This document shows positions 14,801 through 29,300 of a DNA stretch of 64,000 nucleotides, in pieces. A model generated the notes under the pieces. That model was not told the DNA's origin. It was given only the letters and a program-made list of their open reading frames with translations, and ran no database searches. Numbering within the stretch: position 1 is the first letter of the stretch; every line of letters starts with the position of its first letter. The stretch lies in NCBI RefSeq assembly GCF_000189635.1, contig NW_002476031.1:22668-86667 (forward strand). Reading direction: 5' to 3'. Made by a program: the position numbers and the translations under genes. This stretch comes from Tetrahymena thermophila SB210 (lineage: Eukaryota > Ciliophora > Oligohymenophorea > Hymenostomatida > Tetrahymenidae).

Positions 14801-17800
14801 GAATTAAATGTTTGTAAAACTTTTGAATGTTTTATTTAAATTTTATTTAATATAATAGATTTACTGATTTAATAATCATGATTAATTAATTAATAAATAA
14901 AAATTAAATCAAATTAGATTAGATTAAAATTTTTTTAAATATTTGTTGATACTTACTTATTTTTTAATTTAAACTAATAAAACAGTTAATTTATTTCTTA
15001 TTATTCTTTTTGAAGTATTATTTTGAGAAAAATCAATTACTTTCCTGGTGATATTGAACTATTAGGACGACAATCACAAGATTTAGTTGAACTATTAGAA
15101 ACAAATGTAGTAGGACATGAAGAAACGCAAGTACCATCAATAAATAAGTAATAATTTGACTTACAAGTAGTGCATTATGTTTAAGTGGAGCATATATTGC
15201 AATTTGCAAGACATGGAACGCAATTACCTCCTACATCTAAAAAACCTGTGTTACAAGGGCATTGATTTCTTTATAAAATTAAAAAAATAATTCAAATATT
15301 TTATTTAATTTGATTTTTATATTTAAAATATTAAAGATTATGGTTTAAGAATTAAAATTTTTAAATATTTGTTAATGACACTTATATTTTAAAACAAACT
15401 AAAAAAAAAATTTATCAGTTAATATAAATTTGAGAAAAATCAAATATAATTTGCTACTATGGTGATATGGAGCTATTAGGACGACAAACACAAGATTTAG
15501 TTGAACTATTAGGAACAAATGTAGTAGGACATGAAGAAACGCAAGTACCATCAATAAATAAGTAATAATTTTACTAACAAGTAGTGCATTATGTTTAAGA
15601 GGAGCATACATTGCAATTTGTAGGACATGCTACGCAATTACCTCCTAGATCTAAAAAACCTGTGTTACAAGGGCATTGATTTCTTAATAAAATTAAAATT
15701 TAATTAAAGTATTTTTTTTAATTAAATTTAATATTTAAAATATTAAAAGCTTAAAAAATAGAAATTATGTACTTAGTATATATTTCAGCTTTAAAATAAT
15801 ACAAATTATCATTAAGTAAATTAAGTTAATAAGAAAGTGAAAGAATATTTTTTTTATTGTAATTTATTTTCCTTTTAAATTTTAACCTATTTTTGCTACA
15901 GTAATTATTTTTTATTAATTTTTGATTGAAAAATATAATCTTAAAATGGTTAAACAAAAATCTATTATTTAAAAAAAAGCTTATCAAAACTTATTACGAT
16001 ATTAAACTACTATTAGGACGGCAAGCACAGCTTTAATTTTAATTGTTCTTTATAAATGTACTTGGGCATTAAGAAACACAAGTCCCATCTAATATAGATA
16101 GAAACCCTGATGAGCAAATAGTGCAAGTTACACCTACAGGTAGTAAACTACAATTAGCTGGACATTAATATGAATCCCCATTGTGATCTATATAATATCC
16201 TGATGAACATATGGCTGCTCCACTTCCAGATTAATCACAAGCATACGGTTAATTAAGGCAAGAACATGAAGCACCTGCGAAACAATTACTTATGCAAGTG
16301 CCTGTATTACTTAAATAAAATCCACTTGAGCATGTAGTGCAAGCTGTTAGAGATGTGCATGAAGTACAATAGTGAGAACATGATTAAATTAACCTAAATT
16401 TACTATTAAATTTGCTACTTTGATAATAATTTAACTGAAAAGTTTAAAGTGAAATGTTGTTTTTGTCTGATAAATAGGTCTAGAGTCTATTTAAAAAATT
16501 AAATGTGCAAATTCCATTTTTATTAAGATAATATCCATCTTAACATATTTTACAATTCGTTTGAGTGAAACATTTTTTACAATTTAAAGGACATTTTTCA
16601 CATACCCCATTTAAATTAACATATGAAATATTGCAAATACATTTTTATCTATTATTTTTAAAAGTTAAGGTTCAAAATTTTAAAAAATAATTATTTTTTT
16701 ATACACTTTAATTTAAAGGTTGAAGGTATATATAATTTTTTTTAAGTATATTTATTCTTGTTAATTATTAATTTATGAATATATCAAATTTAAAAAATAA
16801 ATTTACTCTTGCAAAGTGCTATTAGGTTGGCAAACACATTTATTTTAAGTAGTATCTAAAACAAAAGTTATTGGACAAACCAAACCAAACAATTTATTTG
16901 AAATCAAATATAGAGGAGATTTAATTATTGTACAGAAATTAAAAGTAATAAACATATTATCCTAAATCTCACATAGATTTAAATCCTAAAATATATTTAT
17001 AAAAACATTTTATTTAATTTGAATTAGTAAATAAGTAATAAGCTTTGTTCTATATCAAATAGAAATTATGAAAATCTTAAATATAATAACTAATAAAAGC
17101 TATTAATATATTTGTAAAAGATAAAAAGTAAATAAAATTATTTTTTAAAATTACAAATTCTTCAGCTAAATATTTCAAATTTTATTAATTAAAATGATAA
17201 GGATATATAGAGACATTTTCAGAGATTAGTGTGATAATAACAATATTAGACTCACAATCATATGACAATTTATATTAAAACTAATTAATATAAATGATAT
17301 CCTAATTTTAATTAAAAATTTAAGAATGAGTTGTTATGGTTTAAATATTTTAGTTTTACATCTACTTACACAATAGTAAGATATTCAGCATTCTGAATAT
17401 ATATTGGAGTAAATTATACCTAATATAATTCTTAAACACTATAAAATGTAAAGATTCTTCTCTCATACTCGAACGTAAATATCAAAATTATCTTTTTTAA
17501 AAATTTTAGTCATTAGTATAAAAAACTTTTTAATTTTTTTGTAATCCAAATAATAATTACTTAAGGAAATTCTATCACATCAGAAATAAAAATTCTATTC
17601 TTAAAAGATAAATTTAATTTAACTTTAGTAGTATCATCTAAAAGTCCTTCTTTATAAGTGATCACCTTAAGTAAATAATCATCGTTTATGAATACATTGT
17701 ATTTACTCTATTAAAAAAATAGAATCTTAAATAAATATTTGAAAATCTATGTTAAAGAAAAAAAAATAAAATATCTTTTTATTTTTAATGAAAGTCTTAT

Positions 17801-18861
17801 TTAATTAATATTCTTATTTAAAAGTAATGAAACCAATTGTGGAGAAAAAAATTCTTATTGAATTTTATTAAATAAATTGGATATTTATTTTATCACTTTA
17901 ATCAAAAACAAATTTGTATCAAAAACTTTTTTAGTTTACTACTTTTATTAATTGATCACCAATTTACTTTTATTTAAAAATGTATTTAGATCGATTTATT
18001 ATTTAGTTTTTTGTCTCCGAAATAGTTTTTGTATATCTAATTTGAAGGGGAAAAAATATATTACATTAATTAAATAGTCTTTGCTTTCTAAGATTGAAGA
18101 GTGTAATTTATAAGACTGATTTCCATAAAATAAAAGATCATTATCTAATTAAATAAAATTATGCCCAAAGCTAATATTTTCACCATAAAAGATTATTGGT
18201 TAATTTAATAATTCTTCAAAGCTTAAGCCCTTTAATAAAAATCTATTTTTTTTATCTAGGCATGCGTAAAAGAATATGTTTTCCTATTTATTAATTTTAA
18301 ATAAATATTTATCAAAAAATAATTTTGAATAAAAATCAATTTATGAAATTACAATAGCCTTTAAGATCTTTTTTTTGCAATCCTAATAAATATTAGAGGA
18401 AATATTATATGTGATTATTTATAAATTAGAGCTTTTAGATTTATATTCTAAATCAATCGTTTAATATTAATTATTCTTATTGATTAAGTAAAGAGTAGTC
18501 TATTGTTAATAAGTAATAATTAAAATTTGGGTTAATATGAATAAAATTTACATTTATAACAAAATTATCTAAATGAGAATCTATGTTAAAAGATCCCTAT
18601 ATTTTGTATGTATCAGTTATAATTCCCTACTTGTCTAATGAGCTATATTTAAATTCCACATTATTTACTTCTTAGTAAATTATGGAATTAGCTTACTTAT
18701 TTATAAAAAAAAAAAGTGTAATGAATAATAAATAAAATATTTATTTTTGAGAAATTTACCTTTATATATAAGATTTTGTTCATAATTTATTATGGTAGAA
18801 TATCAGAGCATAAAATAAAGATTAAGTAGCTAGCGAAAATAAAAAATACTTTTTTACACAT
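11841..18861 (-). CDS. Gene A: cysteine-rich module protein with ~7TM C-terminus
   Basis: First of four tandem paralogues. The ATG at 18861 opens a signal peptide (MCKKVFFIFASYLIFILC). Well-supported N-terminal exons are 18760-18861, 18552-18695, 18353-18499, 18065-18283, 17561-17707, 17360-17491, 17155-17301 and 16807-16985; all join in frame. This ~400-aa region is not recognised. About nine cysteine-rich exons follow (lower ends near 16.49, 16.0, 15.46, 15.05, 14.55, 14.07, 13.78, 13.48 kb). The next exon (about 13034-13425) carries a last Cys segment and a Ser-rich stretch containing FGVSQSGLTS. The final exon (11841 to about 12990) encodes about seven hydrophobic helices and a basic tail (YWSRKRKRKQ) ending in TGA. 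Inferred topology: large extracellular ectodomain, multi-pass membrane anchor, cytosolic tail. Ligand and role unknown. Resembles growth-factor-receptor/furin-like Cys-rich proteins that are abundant in ciliates. Confidence 0.85.
13470..16985 (-). repeat. Cys-rich module exons of gene A (about 9)
   Basis: Most exons encode one ~70-80-aa module: C-x-C, GY/F-I-D-x-G, C-x2-C, C-x2-C, C-x2-C, GYxL, DGTC, then CPxTF, DST and C-x-C-R-x-NSS/T. The exon at 15995-16400 is longer and holds nearly two modules. Exons start one base before a codon boundary and end with two leftover bases (phase 2-2), so gain or loss of an exon keeps the frame. Confidence 0.8.
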
Positions 18862-20321
18862 AGCATATTTGAATAGTGCTCTTTTAATAGGAAAATCAAT
18901 CTTTTATTTTACTTTATTTTATTCAAATTTTATAATACTTATTTATCTATGAATATTATTAAAAACTCGAATTTTTGTTTACATTATTTGTTATGTAATT
19001 AACTTAATTAATATCTTCTAATTACAGAATTATTTTTGATTGAAATTAATTTAATAAATACTCACCATAAATTTTAATAAACAATCAATGTATATGTAAT
19101 AAAGCTGGATATTTCTTTTCAATTCATAATATTTTAATTTTATTAATAAAATATTCAAATAATTAATTATCAACTTATTTTACAAGATAATTATTTAATT
19201 AGATAAAAATATTTTAATTTATTTATAAATTTACCAATTAATTTCTTGATACTACTATTTTCTTTAAAATGTTAATTGCTGTTTAAATATTTATATAATT
19301 ATATATCTTATAACTTTATTGCATATGATTTTAAAAAAATTATTTTAGCAATTATAATTATTGAAATTTTATAAAATATTTGAGGTAAATTTATTTATTT
19401 ATTTATCTTACAAACAGATATGAAGGCCATAAGGCAAATAAAATAAATTAAAATAAAATTTGTAATATATTTGAGGTAAAGTAGCAAAGTAAATAAATAA
19501 ATATTATTAGTAAATAATTTAATTTAGCAATAAAAAAATATTCATCTTAGGTCATTTTAAATTTGAATTTTTTAACAAAAGATTTATTTTATTCACCAAA
19601 TAAAAAATTGAATTCGTATTTTATTTTAATTTTTATCAATTATTAAAAGCTTCTCTAAATATTTTTCAAATAATTTAATTATTTTTAGAATTTGGTGGGA
19701 AAATTTAAACTCAGTTAACATCTATCTACTTAATAATTTAAATATTAATATCTTTTAGGAATCGTAAAAAATATTTTTCCGAAATCTACTATAAGAATTT
19801 AAAGCTTAAAAGAGATAGATAAAGAAAATGGAATAAAATAACATAAATATAATAAATAAAATCGAGTTAGTGATGACACATTCTATTTTATGTTAAAAAA
19901 TCAATTTAATTTTAAAATTTATTTATCTAATTATATTTATAAAAAACAACATTCTTTGATAAATATTTGATTTAAAAATAAGTTATTGTTCAAAGTAAAC
20001 AAAATAGGATTATCGCTTATAAAAACTATCATTTTTTGACTCAAAAATATCTTTATTTATTCTTAAAATATTATTTCCATATTATCCAAAAAAAATATAT
20101 TTTACTTCTACAATCGAATAAATTTCTTAAGAAATGTAAAAATATAGTAAACCTGGTTAATATTTAAATATATTAAAAAATTAAAAAGAGTTTTTTTTAA
20201 AAAAAGGCTTGATACAAAATATTTATTTACAAAAAAAAATATTTTTTTTAAATAATATTCATTATTATATATTTAGTATTCAAAATTAAGCTAATAAGTT
20301 ATTTTAAAAAATAATGCTTGG
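18862..20321. other. Intergenic, gene A upstream / gene B downstream
   Basis: About 1.46 kb of AT-rich DNA with no open frame. Much of it has counterparts upstream of B (30493-31831) and C (39578-40480), showing the duplicated unit includes promoter DNA. The motif TTGAGGTAAA occurs twice near 19380 and 19470. Confidence 0.6.
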
Positions 20322-23300
20322 TCACTTTCTCTTTTTTTTTCTAGACCAGTAGTTTACTTTCACTAAGTTTTTGAAATTCTCTTGATGCATCATTTCTATA
20401 TCATAGTAGTTCATAAGTTTTTGTTTGATAACTGATAACCCACCTCCATGAGCTAATAATAAATTCATACTCTAATTCAAATGTTCTGTTTCTTTTTATT
20501 GTTTTTTTTAATTTATTTTTTATTTTACAAGTGTAAATAACTATACTAATATAGCTAAAATCATGTAAATAGGTTGCTCTACTAAAATTATGAGAACTAC
20601 CACTATAAATATTTAGCTTACTGTATCAATTTGGTTTGCGTAGTTATCTAAGTCTGGTTTTGTAGAGTATATATTTAATAACAAATATAGAATGTAAAGA
20701 AAAAGCCAAGAACAATACTAAACAATAAAGTAGGCGTTAGTTAGTTTAGAGTAAAATGGCAAATAGTATGTCACTATTATTAGCTGACTCAAAGATACAA
20801 TTATTGATATTATACACACAGCAAGCCAGTGCTAACTCAATTAAATAAAGTATGTTGGAATGATAAATGACTCAAATAATAATACAATTAGAATAAAATT
20901 TCGAGTTGGTTTTAGTTCTTCCTTTGTTTCAATCTATAATTTCTATTTAACAATCATGTTAAATTATTATTTTTACAAAGAAGGTTTGTTAAGGTAAATG
21001 TAAAATGTGTAAAATGTTCCAACACTAATTCCAAACAAAGTAATAATCAAAGGAATTTCAAAGATTAGTTTTTAAGCATTAAAATTTTTTATATATTGCT
21101 TTACTTAAGTATTGACTCCTATAATAAATATAGTCATTGTTAGCTAAAGGTACTGAATAATAAATGAGCAGAATATCATTTCATAAATTTTAATTGTTTT
21201 AGATTTTATATTTTGGTTTTAAATTTTAACGCTTAGAAAGTAAAATATAATAAATGAGAATAGGCATATTAAAAATATGACCAAAGCTTATCCACAAGTA
21301 GCTAAAGCGAAATAAGCTAATCCTACTGATTCAAATTTTGAATCATAATATTATATTTCTCTCGAATCTATAAACAATAAAAATAAGTTCAGCTATTTAA
21401 ATGATTGAGATGGAAGTTAGCCTAATATTTTATTTTATTAAAAAACTTTTAAAAATGTTTAATATTTGTTTTTACCTTTTAAAGAATTAATTAACTGAAA
21501 TATATGAGCAGGAAAGTTTGTTTTGACTAAAATGAGATAGCTTAATCTTTGAAATGTTAATCCACTCTATGAGACTCCAAAACTTGAGCTTGACATAACA
21601 TTTAAAGCAGCACTTAATCCAATAGAACCATAAGAAGAAATTTATTATTCTGTTTAAGTTATTTATTTTATTAATTGAATTTTTTGTTTAGTAAATACTG
21701 TAGAATTATATGTTTGGTATTATTATAAGCAAGTAGAATCTTTTAGAATAAATCCATCAAAACAAGATGTACATTATTTATTATTAACAACAGAACATGT
21801 TTGACAGTTAGAATCGCATGGAATACAGATGCCACTTTATAAAAAAAATTAGTTATAAACAATTATTTATATTAAATATATTAGTTAGAAATTAAAATTG
21901 ATTTTTTTAAATAAATTTTACTTGATTAAATTACTACTGGTTAGGCAAACACATTTTCTATTAAAAGGATTCTGAATAAATGAAGTAGGGCATGACGAAG
22001 AACAAGAAGCATTAATAGTTAGATAGTATCCAATTATACAAGTTACACAAACTGTTTATGAAGAGCATTTTTCACATTGAGAAGAGCAAGGTTGACATAC
22101 ATCATTCAGATCTATATATCCTGATGATATACAAGGACATACTTAACTAAATATATTTAATTAATTAAGGAATTTAATTTTTAGTTTATTTTAAATAGTG
22201 AAAATTTGATAAATTACTTTTATAAGGTACTATTAGGGCGACAAATACATTTAGTATTCGTTGAATCTTTGACAAATGTAGTAGGACACTATGAAACACA
22301 GGTATTATCTATTGTTAAGTAAAATCCAGAGGTACAAACTTTACAAGCTGTTTATGAAGAGCATTAATCACAATTAGATGGGCACTATTAACAAACACCT
22401 AAAACATCTAAATATTAAATGTTACAAGGACAAGTTTAACTAAATTAAAATAAATAAATCATTTTAGATATTATTATAATAAAATATTCTTACTTTTAAA
22501 GAGAGCTATTACTACGGCAGATACATTTCGTATTAGTAGAATCCACAGTGAATGTAGAAGGGCAATTAGAAACACAAGTTCCATCTATAAACAAGAAATA
22601 CCCTTTAGAGCATGCAGTGCATGTTGTTTATGTAGAACATTGATCACAATTTGATCCACATTGTAAGCAATTACCTCCTAAATCTATATAACCAGTATTG
22701 CAAGGACATGTATTTCTATTTAAAAAAATTTTTTTAATTTAAGTTATTTATTTAATAAAGTTAAAAATATTTTATCAGAATTATGAAATTAAATTTTACA
22801 TTTTTTATTAAAATTAATTTTTAAAAATTACAAATTTAATTTAATTAAAATGATAAAAAGTTATTAAAAAAAATGATTTTTTATTATATTAACTTTTTTT
22901 TTTAATTTTAAATTTTAAGCTTCTTTAATTTATAATTTATTTTAAATGAAGAAATTTGATAAATTACTTTTATAACGTACTATAAGGGCGACAAATACAT
23001 TTAGTATTTGTTTAATCTTTGACAAATGGAGTAGGACAGTATGAAACGCAGGTGTTATCTATTGCTAAGTAAAATCCAGAGGAACAAACTTTACAAACTA
23101 ATTATGAAGAACATTAATCACAATTAGATGGGCACTATTAGCAGATACCTAAAACATCTAAATATTAAACGTTACATGGACAAGTTTAAGTTTTGCTAAA
23201 TTAAAATAAATAAATAAATTTACACATATTAAAATAAAATTATCTTACTTTTAAAGAGAACTATTACTACGGCAGATACATTTTGTATTAGTAGAATCTA

Positions 23301-26300
23301 TAGTAAAAGTGGGTGGACATTTAGAAACACAAGAACCATCTATAAATAAGAAATATCCTTAAGAACATGTAGTGCAAGTTGATTATGTTGAACATTGATC
23401 ACAATTTGATCCACAGGGTAAGCAATCACCTCCTAAATCTATGTAGCCAGTATTACAAGGACATACATTTCTATATAAAAATATTTATTTTTAGGTTTTA
23501 GTTATTTATTTGATAAATTAAATATTTATTATACCAAATTAAATTATAAAATTTAATTTTTAATTTAATTAAAATAATAAAAAGTATTATTATATCTTGT
23601 TTTTTGAAATAATTTTTTTATTTGAACTATTAAGCTTTTCAATTATATTTGATAATTTTAATTGAGAGTTAATAAAAGTATTTTTTTAGTAAATTAATTA
23701 ATTATTTTACGCTGACAATGTACTATTAACACGACAAGTACATGATTAGTTAGATTTATCAATTACAAAAGTAGGTGGACACGGATTAACACAAGTTCCA
23801 TCTGGAAATAAGTAATATCCTGAGGTACATACCTTACAGATTTTTTATGAGGCGCAATTAAGACAATTTGCAGTACATGCTAAACAACTACCTGCAACAT
23901 CAATATAACCATTATTGCAAGCACATAAATTTCTATATAAAATATATAATAATAATTGGGCTATTAATTTAGATTTGGAAATAAATGCTTGTTAAACTTT
24001 TTAACACTTTATTTTAATTTTATTTTATATTAAAGATTTGAATTAATGACTCATTAATTTATCAAATAAATAAAATTAATTTATATTAAATTTAAAAAAT
24101 TTTTAAATATTTGTTGAGATTTATATTTTAAAACAAACTAAAAAAAAAATGTATATGTTATCTTTTGAAATATAAATTTGAGAAAAATCAAATAGAATTA
24201 GTTACCCTGGCGAAATGGAGCTATTAGGACGACAATCACAAGATTAAGTTGAATCATTAGAAACAAATGTAGTAGGACATGAAGCAACACAAGTACCATC
24301 AATAAATAAGTAATATTTTGACTAACAAGTAGTGCATTATGTTTAAGATGAACATATATCGCAATTTATAGGACATGATACACAATCACCTGCTATATCC
24401 ACAAAACCTGTGTTACAAAGGCATTGCTTTCTTTATAAGTTTAAAATTTAATTCAAAAATTTTTTTTAATATGATTGTAATATTTAAAATATTAAAAATT
24501 ATGGTTAAAAAATTAATAAATACAAATAAAATAAATCAAATTTTAAAATATTTATTTGCACTTATTTTTAAAATAAACCAAAAAAAAATAAATTTATTTA
24601 TTATTTTTGTAGAATAAATTTTGAAAAATAAATTAGAATTTCTTACTTTGGTGATATGGAGCTATTAGGTCGACAAACGCAAGATTAAGTTGAATCGTTA
24701 GAAATAAATGTAGTAGGACATGAAGAGATACAAGTACCATCAATAAATAAGTAATATTTTTCCTAACAAGTAGTGCATTATGTTTAAGAGGAGCATATAT
24801 TGCAATTTGCAGGACATGGAACGCAATTACCTCCTAGATCTATAAAACCTGTGTTACAAAGACATTACTTTCTTTATAAAATTAAAAATTTAATTCAAAT
24901 ATTTAATTTAATTTGATCATAATATTTAAAATATTAAATATTGTGGTTAAAATTTTTAAATATTTGTTGACATTAATATTTTATAACAAACTAAAAAAAA
25001 ATAAATGTATATGTTGTTTTTCTTTTGAAATATAAGAAAAATCTAATAGAATTTGTTACCCTGGCGATAAGGAGCTATTAGGACGACAATCACAAGATTA
25101 AGTTGAATCATTAGAAACAAATGTAGTAGGACATGAAGAAACACAAGTACCATCAATAAATAAGTAATATTTTGACTAACAAGTAGTGCATTATGTTTAT
25201 GATAAACATATATCGCAATTTATAGGACATGATACACAATCACCTGCTATATCTACAAAACCTGTGTTACAAAGGCATTGCTTTCTTTATAAGTTGAAAA
25301 TTTAATTCAAATATTTTTTTTAATCTGATTTTAGCATTTAAAATATTAAAAATGTTGGTTTAAAAATGAATTAATTTATAAATACTAATAAAATAAATCA
25401 AATTTTTAAATATTTATTAGCGCTTATTTATTTTTTAAAATTAACTAAAAAAAAATAAATTTATTTATTATTTTTGTAGAATATATTTTGAAAAATAAAT
25501 TAGAATTTCTTACTTTGGTGATATGGAGCTATTAGTTCGACAAACACAAGATTAAGTTGAATCGTTAGAAATAAATGTAGAAGGACATGAAGAGACACAA
25601 GTGCCATCAATAAATAAGTAATATTTTTCCTAACAAGTAGTGCATTATGTTTCCGAGGAGCATGTATCGCAATTTGAAGGACATGGTACACAATTAACTC
25701 CTTCATCTATAAAACCTGTGTTACAAAGACATTACTTTCTTTATAAAATTAAAAATTTAATTCAAATATTTTATTTAATTTGATAATAAAATTTAAAATG
25801 TTAAAACTAACTAAAAAAAAAATAAATTTATCAGTTGTTTTTCTTTAGAAATATAAATTTGAGAAAAATTAAATAGAATTTGTTACTTTGGTGATATGGA
25901 GCTATTAGGACGACAATCACAAGATTAAGTTGAATCATTAGAAACAAATGTAGTAGGACATGAAGAAACACAAGTGCCATCAATAAATTAGTAATATTTT
26001 TCCTAACAACAATTACTTCCTAGATCTACAAAACCTGTGTTACAAAGACATTTATTTCTTTATAAATTAAAAATTTAATTAAAATATTTTACTTAATTTG
26101 ATTTATATATATAAAATGCTAAAGATTGTGGTTTAAAAGTTAATTAATAAATATAAATAAATATGTTAAATTATATTTTAAAAATTTTAAAATATTTTTG
26201 ACACTTATATTTTAAAACAAACTAAAAAAAAAATAAATATATCTGTTGTTTTTTTTGAAATATAAATTTGAGAAAAATCAAATAGAATTTATTACTCTGG

Positions 26301-29300
26301 TGATATGGAGCTATTAGAACGGCAAACACAAGATTAAGTTGAATCGTTAGAAATAAATGTAGTAGGACATGAAGAAACACAAGAACCATCAATAAATAAG
26401 TAATAATTTTTCTAACAAGTAGTGCATTATGTTTAAGAGGAGCATATATTACAATTTGTAGGACATGTCATGCAATTACCTCCTATATCTACAAAGCCTG
26501 TGTTACAAAGACATTTATTGCTTTATAAAATTGAATTTAATTAAAATATTAAGGATTAATGTTTAAAAATTAATTAATTAACAAATAAAAATAAATTAAA
26601 TCAGATTTTTTAAATTTTTAAATGAATGATGAAACTTATTTTTTAATTTAAACTAATAAAAAAATAAATTTATTTGAAATTATTTTTATTAAAGTATTTA
26701 TTAATTTGAGTAAAATCAATTAGAATTTCTTACGATGGTTATATAGAGCTATTAGGACGACAATCACAAGATTAAGTTGAATCGTTAGAAACAAATGTAG
26801 TAGGACATGAAGAAACACAAGAACCATCAGTAAATAAATACTATTTTGACTAACAAGTAGTGCATTATGTTTAAGAGGAGCATATATTACAATTTTTAGG
26901 ACATGGTAAGCAATCACCTCCTATATCTACAAAGCCGGTGTTACAAAGACATTTATTGCTTTATAAAATTGAATTAAATTAAAATATTTTGTTTAATTTA
27001 ATATTCAAAATATTAAGAATATCGGTTTAAGAATTAACTAATAAAAGTAACTTAAATCAGATTTAAAAAATTTTTTAATGCATTTTGAAACTTATTTTTT
27101 AATTTAAACTAATAAAAAAAATAAATTTATATGCCATTCTTCTTATTAAAGTATAAATTTGAGAAAAATCAATTAGAATTTCTTACGATGGTTATATGGA
27201 GCTATTAGGACGACAAGTACATGATTAAGTTGAATCGTTAGAAACAAATGTAGTAGGACATGAAGAAACACAAGAACCATCAATAAATAAATACTATTTT
27301 GACAGACAAGTAGTGCATTATGTTTAAGAGGAGCATATATTACAATTTTTAGGACATGGTACACAATTAACTCCATCATCTATAAAACCTGAGTCACAAA
27401 AGCATTGATTTCTTTATAAAATAAAAAATTTAATTCAAATATTTTATTTAATTTGTTTATAATATTTAAAATATTAAACCTATTTTTGTTTCAAAAATTA
27501 TTTTTTATTTATTTTTGATTGAATAAAAAACCAAAAAAGTTCAATGAAAATCTTTTATTTAAAAAAAAACATATCAAAACTTATTACTAAAATAAAAAAC
27601 TATTAGGACGGCATTAACAACTTTAATTTTAAGTGTTTTTTATAAACGTATCTGGACAAGAAGAAACGCAAGTTCCGTCTACTATAGAAAGAAATCCTGT
27701 TGATGAGCAAATGGTGCAAGTTACACCTACAGATAGTAAACTGCAATTAGATGGGCATGGTTATACTACTCCATTGAGATCTATATATGATCCCGAATTA
27801 CATGTGGCTTTTGCTCCTAATGAGGTGCAAGCATATGGTTAATTAAGGCAAGGGCATGTAGAATCTTAAAAACATTTATTTAAACAATTCAATAAACCAT
27901 TCATATAAAATCCGCCCATACATAAAGTGCAAACTGTAGGAGATGAGCAAAAAAGACAAAATTGAGAACAAGATTAAATTAACCTAAACTTACTTTTTAA
28001 ATTGGTACTTTGATAATAACTTAACTGATAATTTTAAAGCGAAATGTTGCTTTTCTCCAATTATTTCTAGAGCCTAATTGAAGAATTAAATGTGCAAACT
28101 CCATTTTTATCAAGATAATATCCATATTTACATATTTTACAATTAGTTTTAGTTATGCATTTATAACAATTTAAGGGACATTTTTCACATACTCCATTTA
28201 AATTAACATATGAAACATCGCAAACACACCTTTAGCTATTATTTATAAAAATTAATATAAAATAAAATATTTGTATTAAATTTTTTTATTTATTTAAGGT
28301 TATATTAGTTATGTTATTTGTTAGTATATAAATATATAAAATTAAAAAAAATAAATTTAAATTTACTCTTGCAAAGTGCTATTAGGTTGGCAAACACATT
28401 TGTTTTAAGAGGCATCAAAAACAAAAGTTACTGGGCAAACCAAACCAAACAATTTGTTTGAAATCAAATATAGAGGAGATTTAATAATTGTACAGAAATT
28501 AAAAGTAATAAACATATTATCCTAAATCTCGCATAAACTTAAATCCTAAAATATATTGATTAAAATATTTTATTTAAAGTTAATTAATAAATAAAAATAA
28601 GATTTCTTGAATACTAAATAGAAATAATTAAAATCTTAAATTTAATAACATAGTAAAGCTTAAATAAGTAAAATATAATTATTATAGTTGTAAAAGATAA
28701 AAATTAAAAGTCAAATAAAATTATTTTTAAGAATTACAAATTCTTAAGCAAAATAGTTCAATTTTTATTAATTAAAATGATAAGGATATATCTAGACACT
28801 TTCAGAAATTAGTGTGATAACAACGATATTAGACTCATAATCGTATGTCAATTTATATTAAAACTAATCAATATAAATTATATCCTAATTTTAATAAAAG
28901 TTTTAAGAAAAAATTATTAAGGTTTAAATATTTTAGCAATACATCAACTTATACAATAGAAAGATATTCAGTATCCGGAATATAAATAGGAGTAGATTAT
29001 ACCTAAAATAACTCTTAAACACTATAAAATGTAAAGATTTTTCTCTCATACTCGAACGTAAATATCAAAATTATCTTTTTATAATAATAAGAATAAAAGA
29101 TTTTTTAATTTTTGTTTATAATTTAAATAATAATTACTTATGGCAATTCTATAACATCCGAAATAAAAATTTTATTCTTAAAAGATACATTTAATTTTAC
29201 TTAAGTAATAACATCCAAAATTCCTTCATGATAAGTGATCACCTTAAGTAAAGAATCATTGCTTATGAATAAATTTTATTTACTCTAATAAAAAAATAGA

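Larger units (their letters stand above)
21920..28560 (-). repeat. Cys-rich module exons of gene B (about 17)
   Basis: Lower exon ends are near 21.93, 22.22, 22.50, 22.97, 23.25, 23.71, 24.19, 24.64, 25.06, 25.50, 25.88, 26.29, 26.72, 27.17, 27.59, 28.07 and 28.37 kb. On the + strand nearly all show CTATTAGGACGACA or a close variant, the reverse of the codons for C-R-P-N-S. The 27.59-27.99 exon is the long two-module type, as in A and C. Confidence 0.8.
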
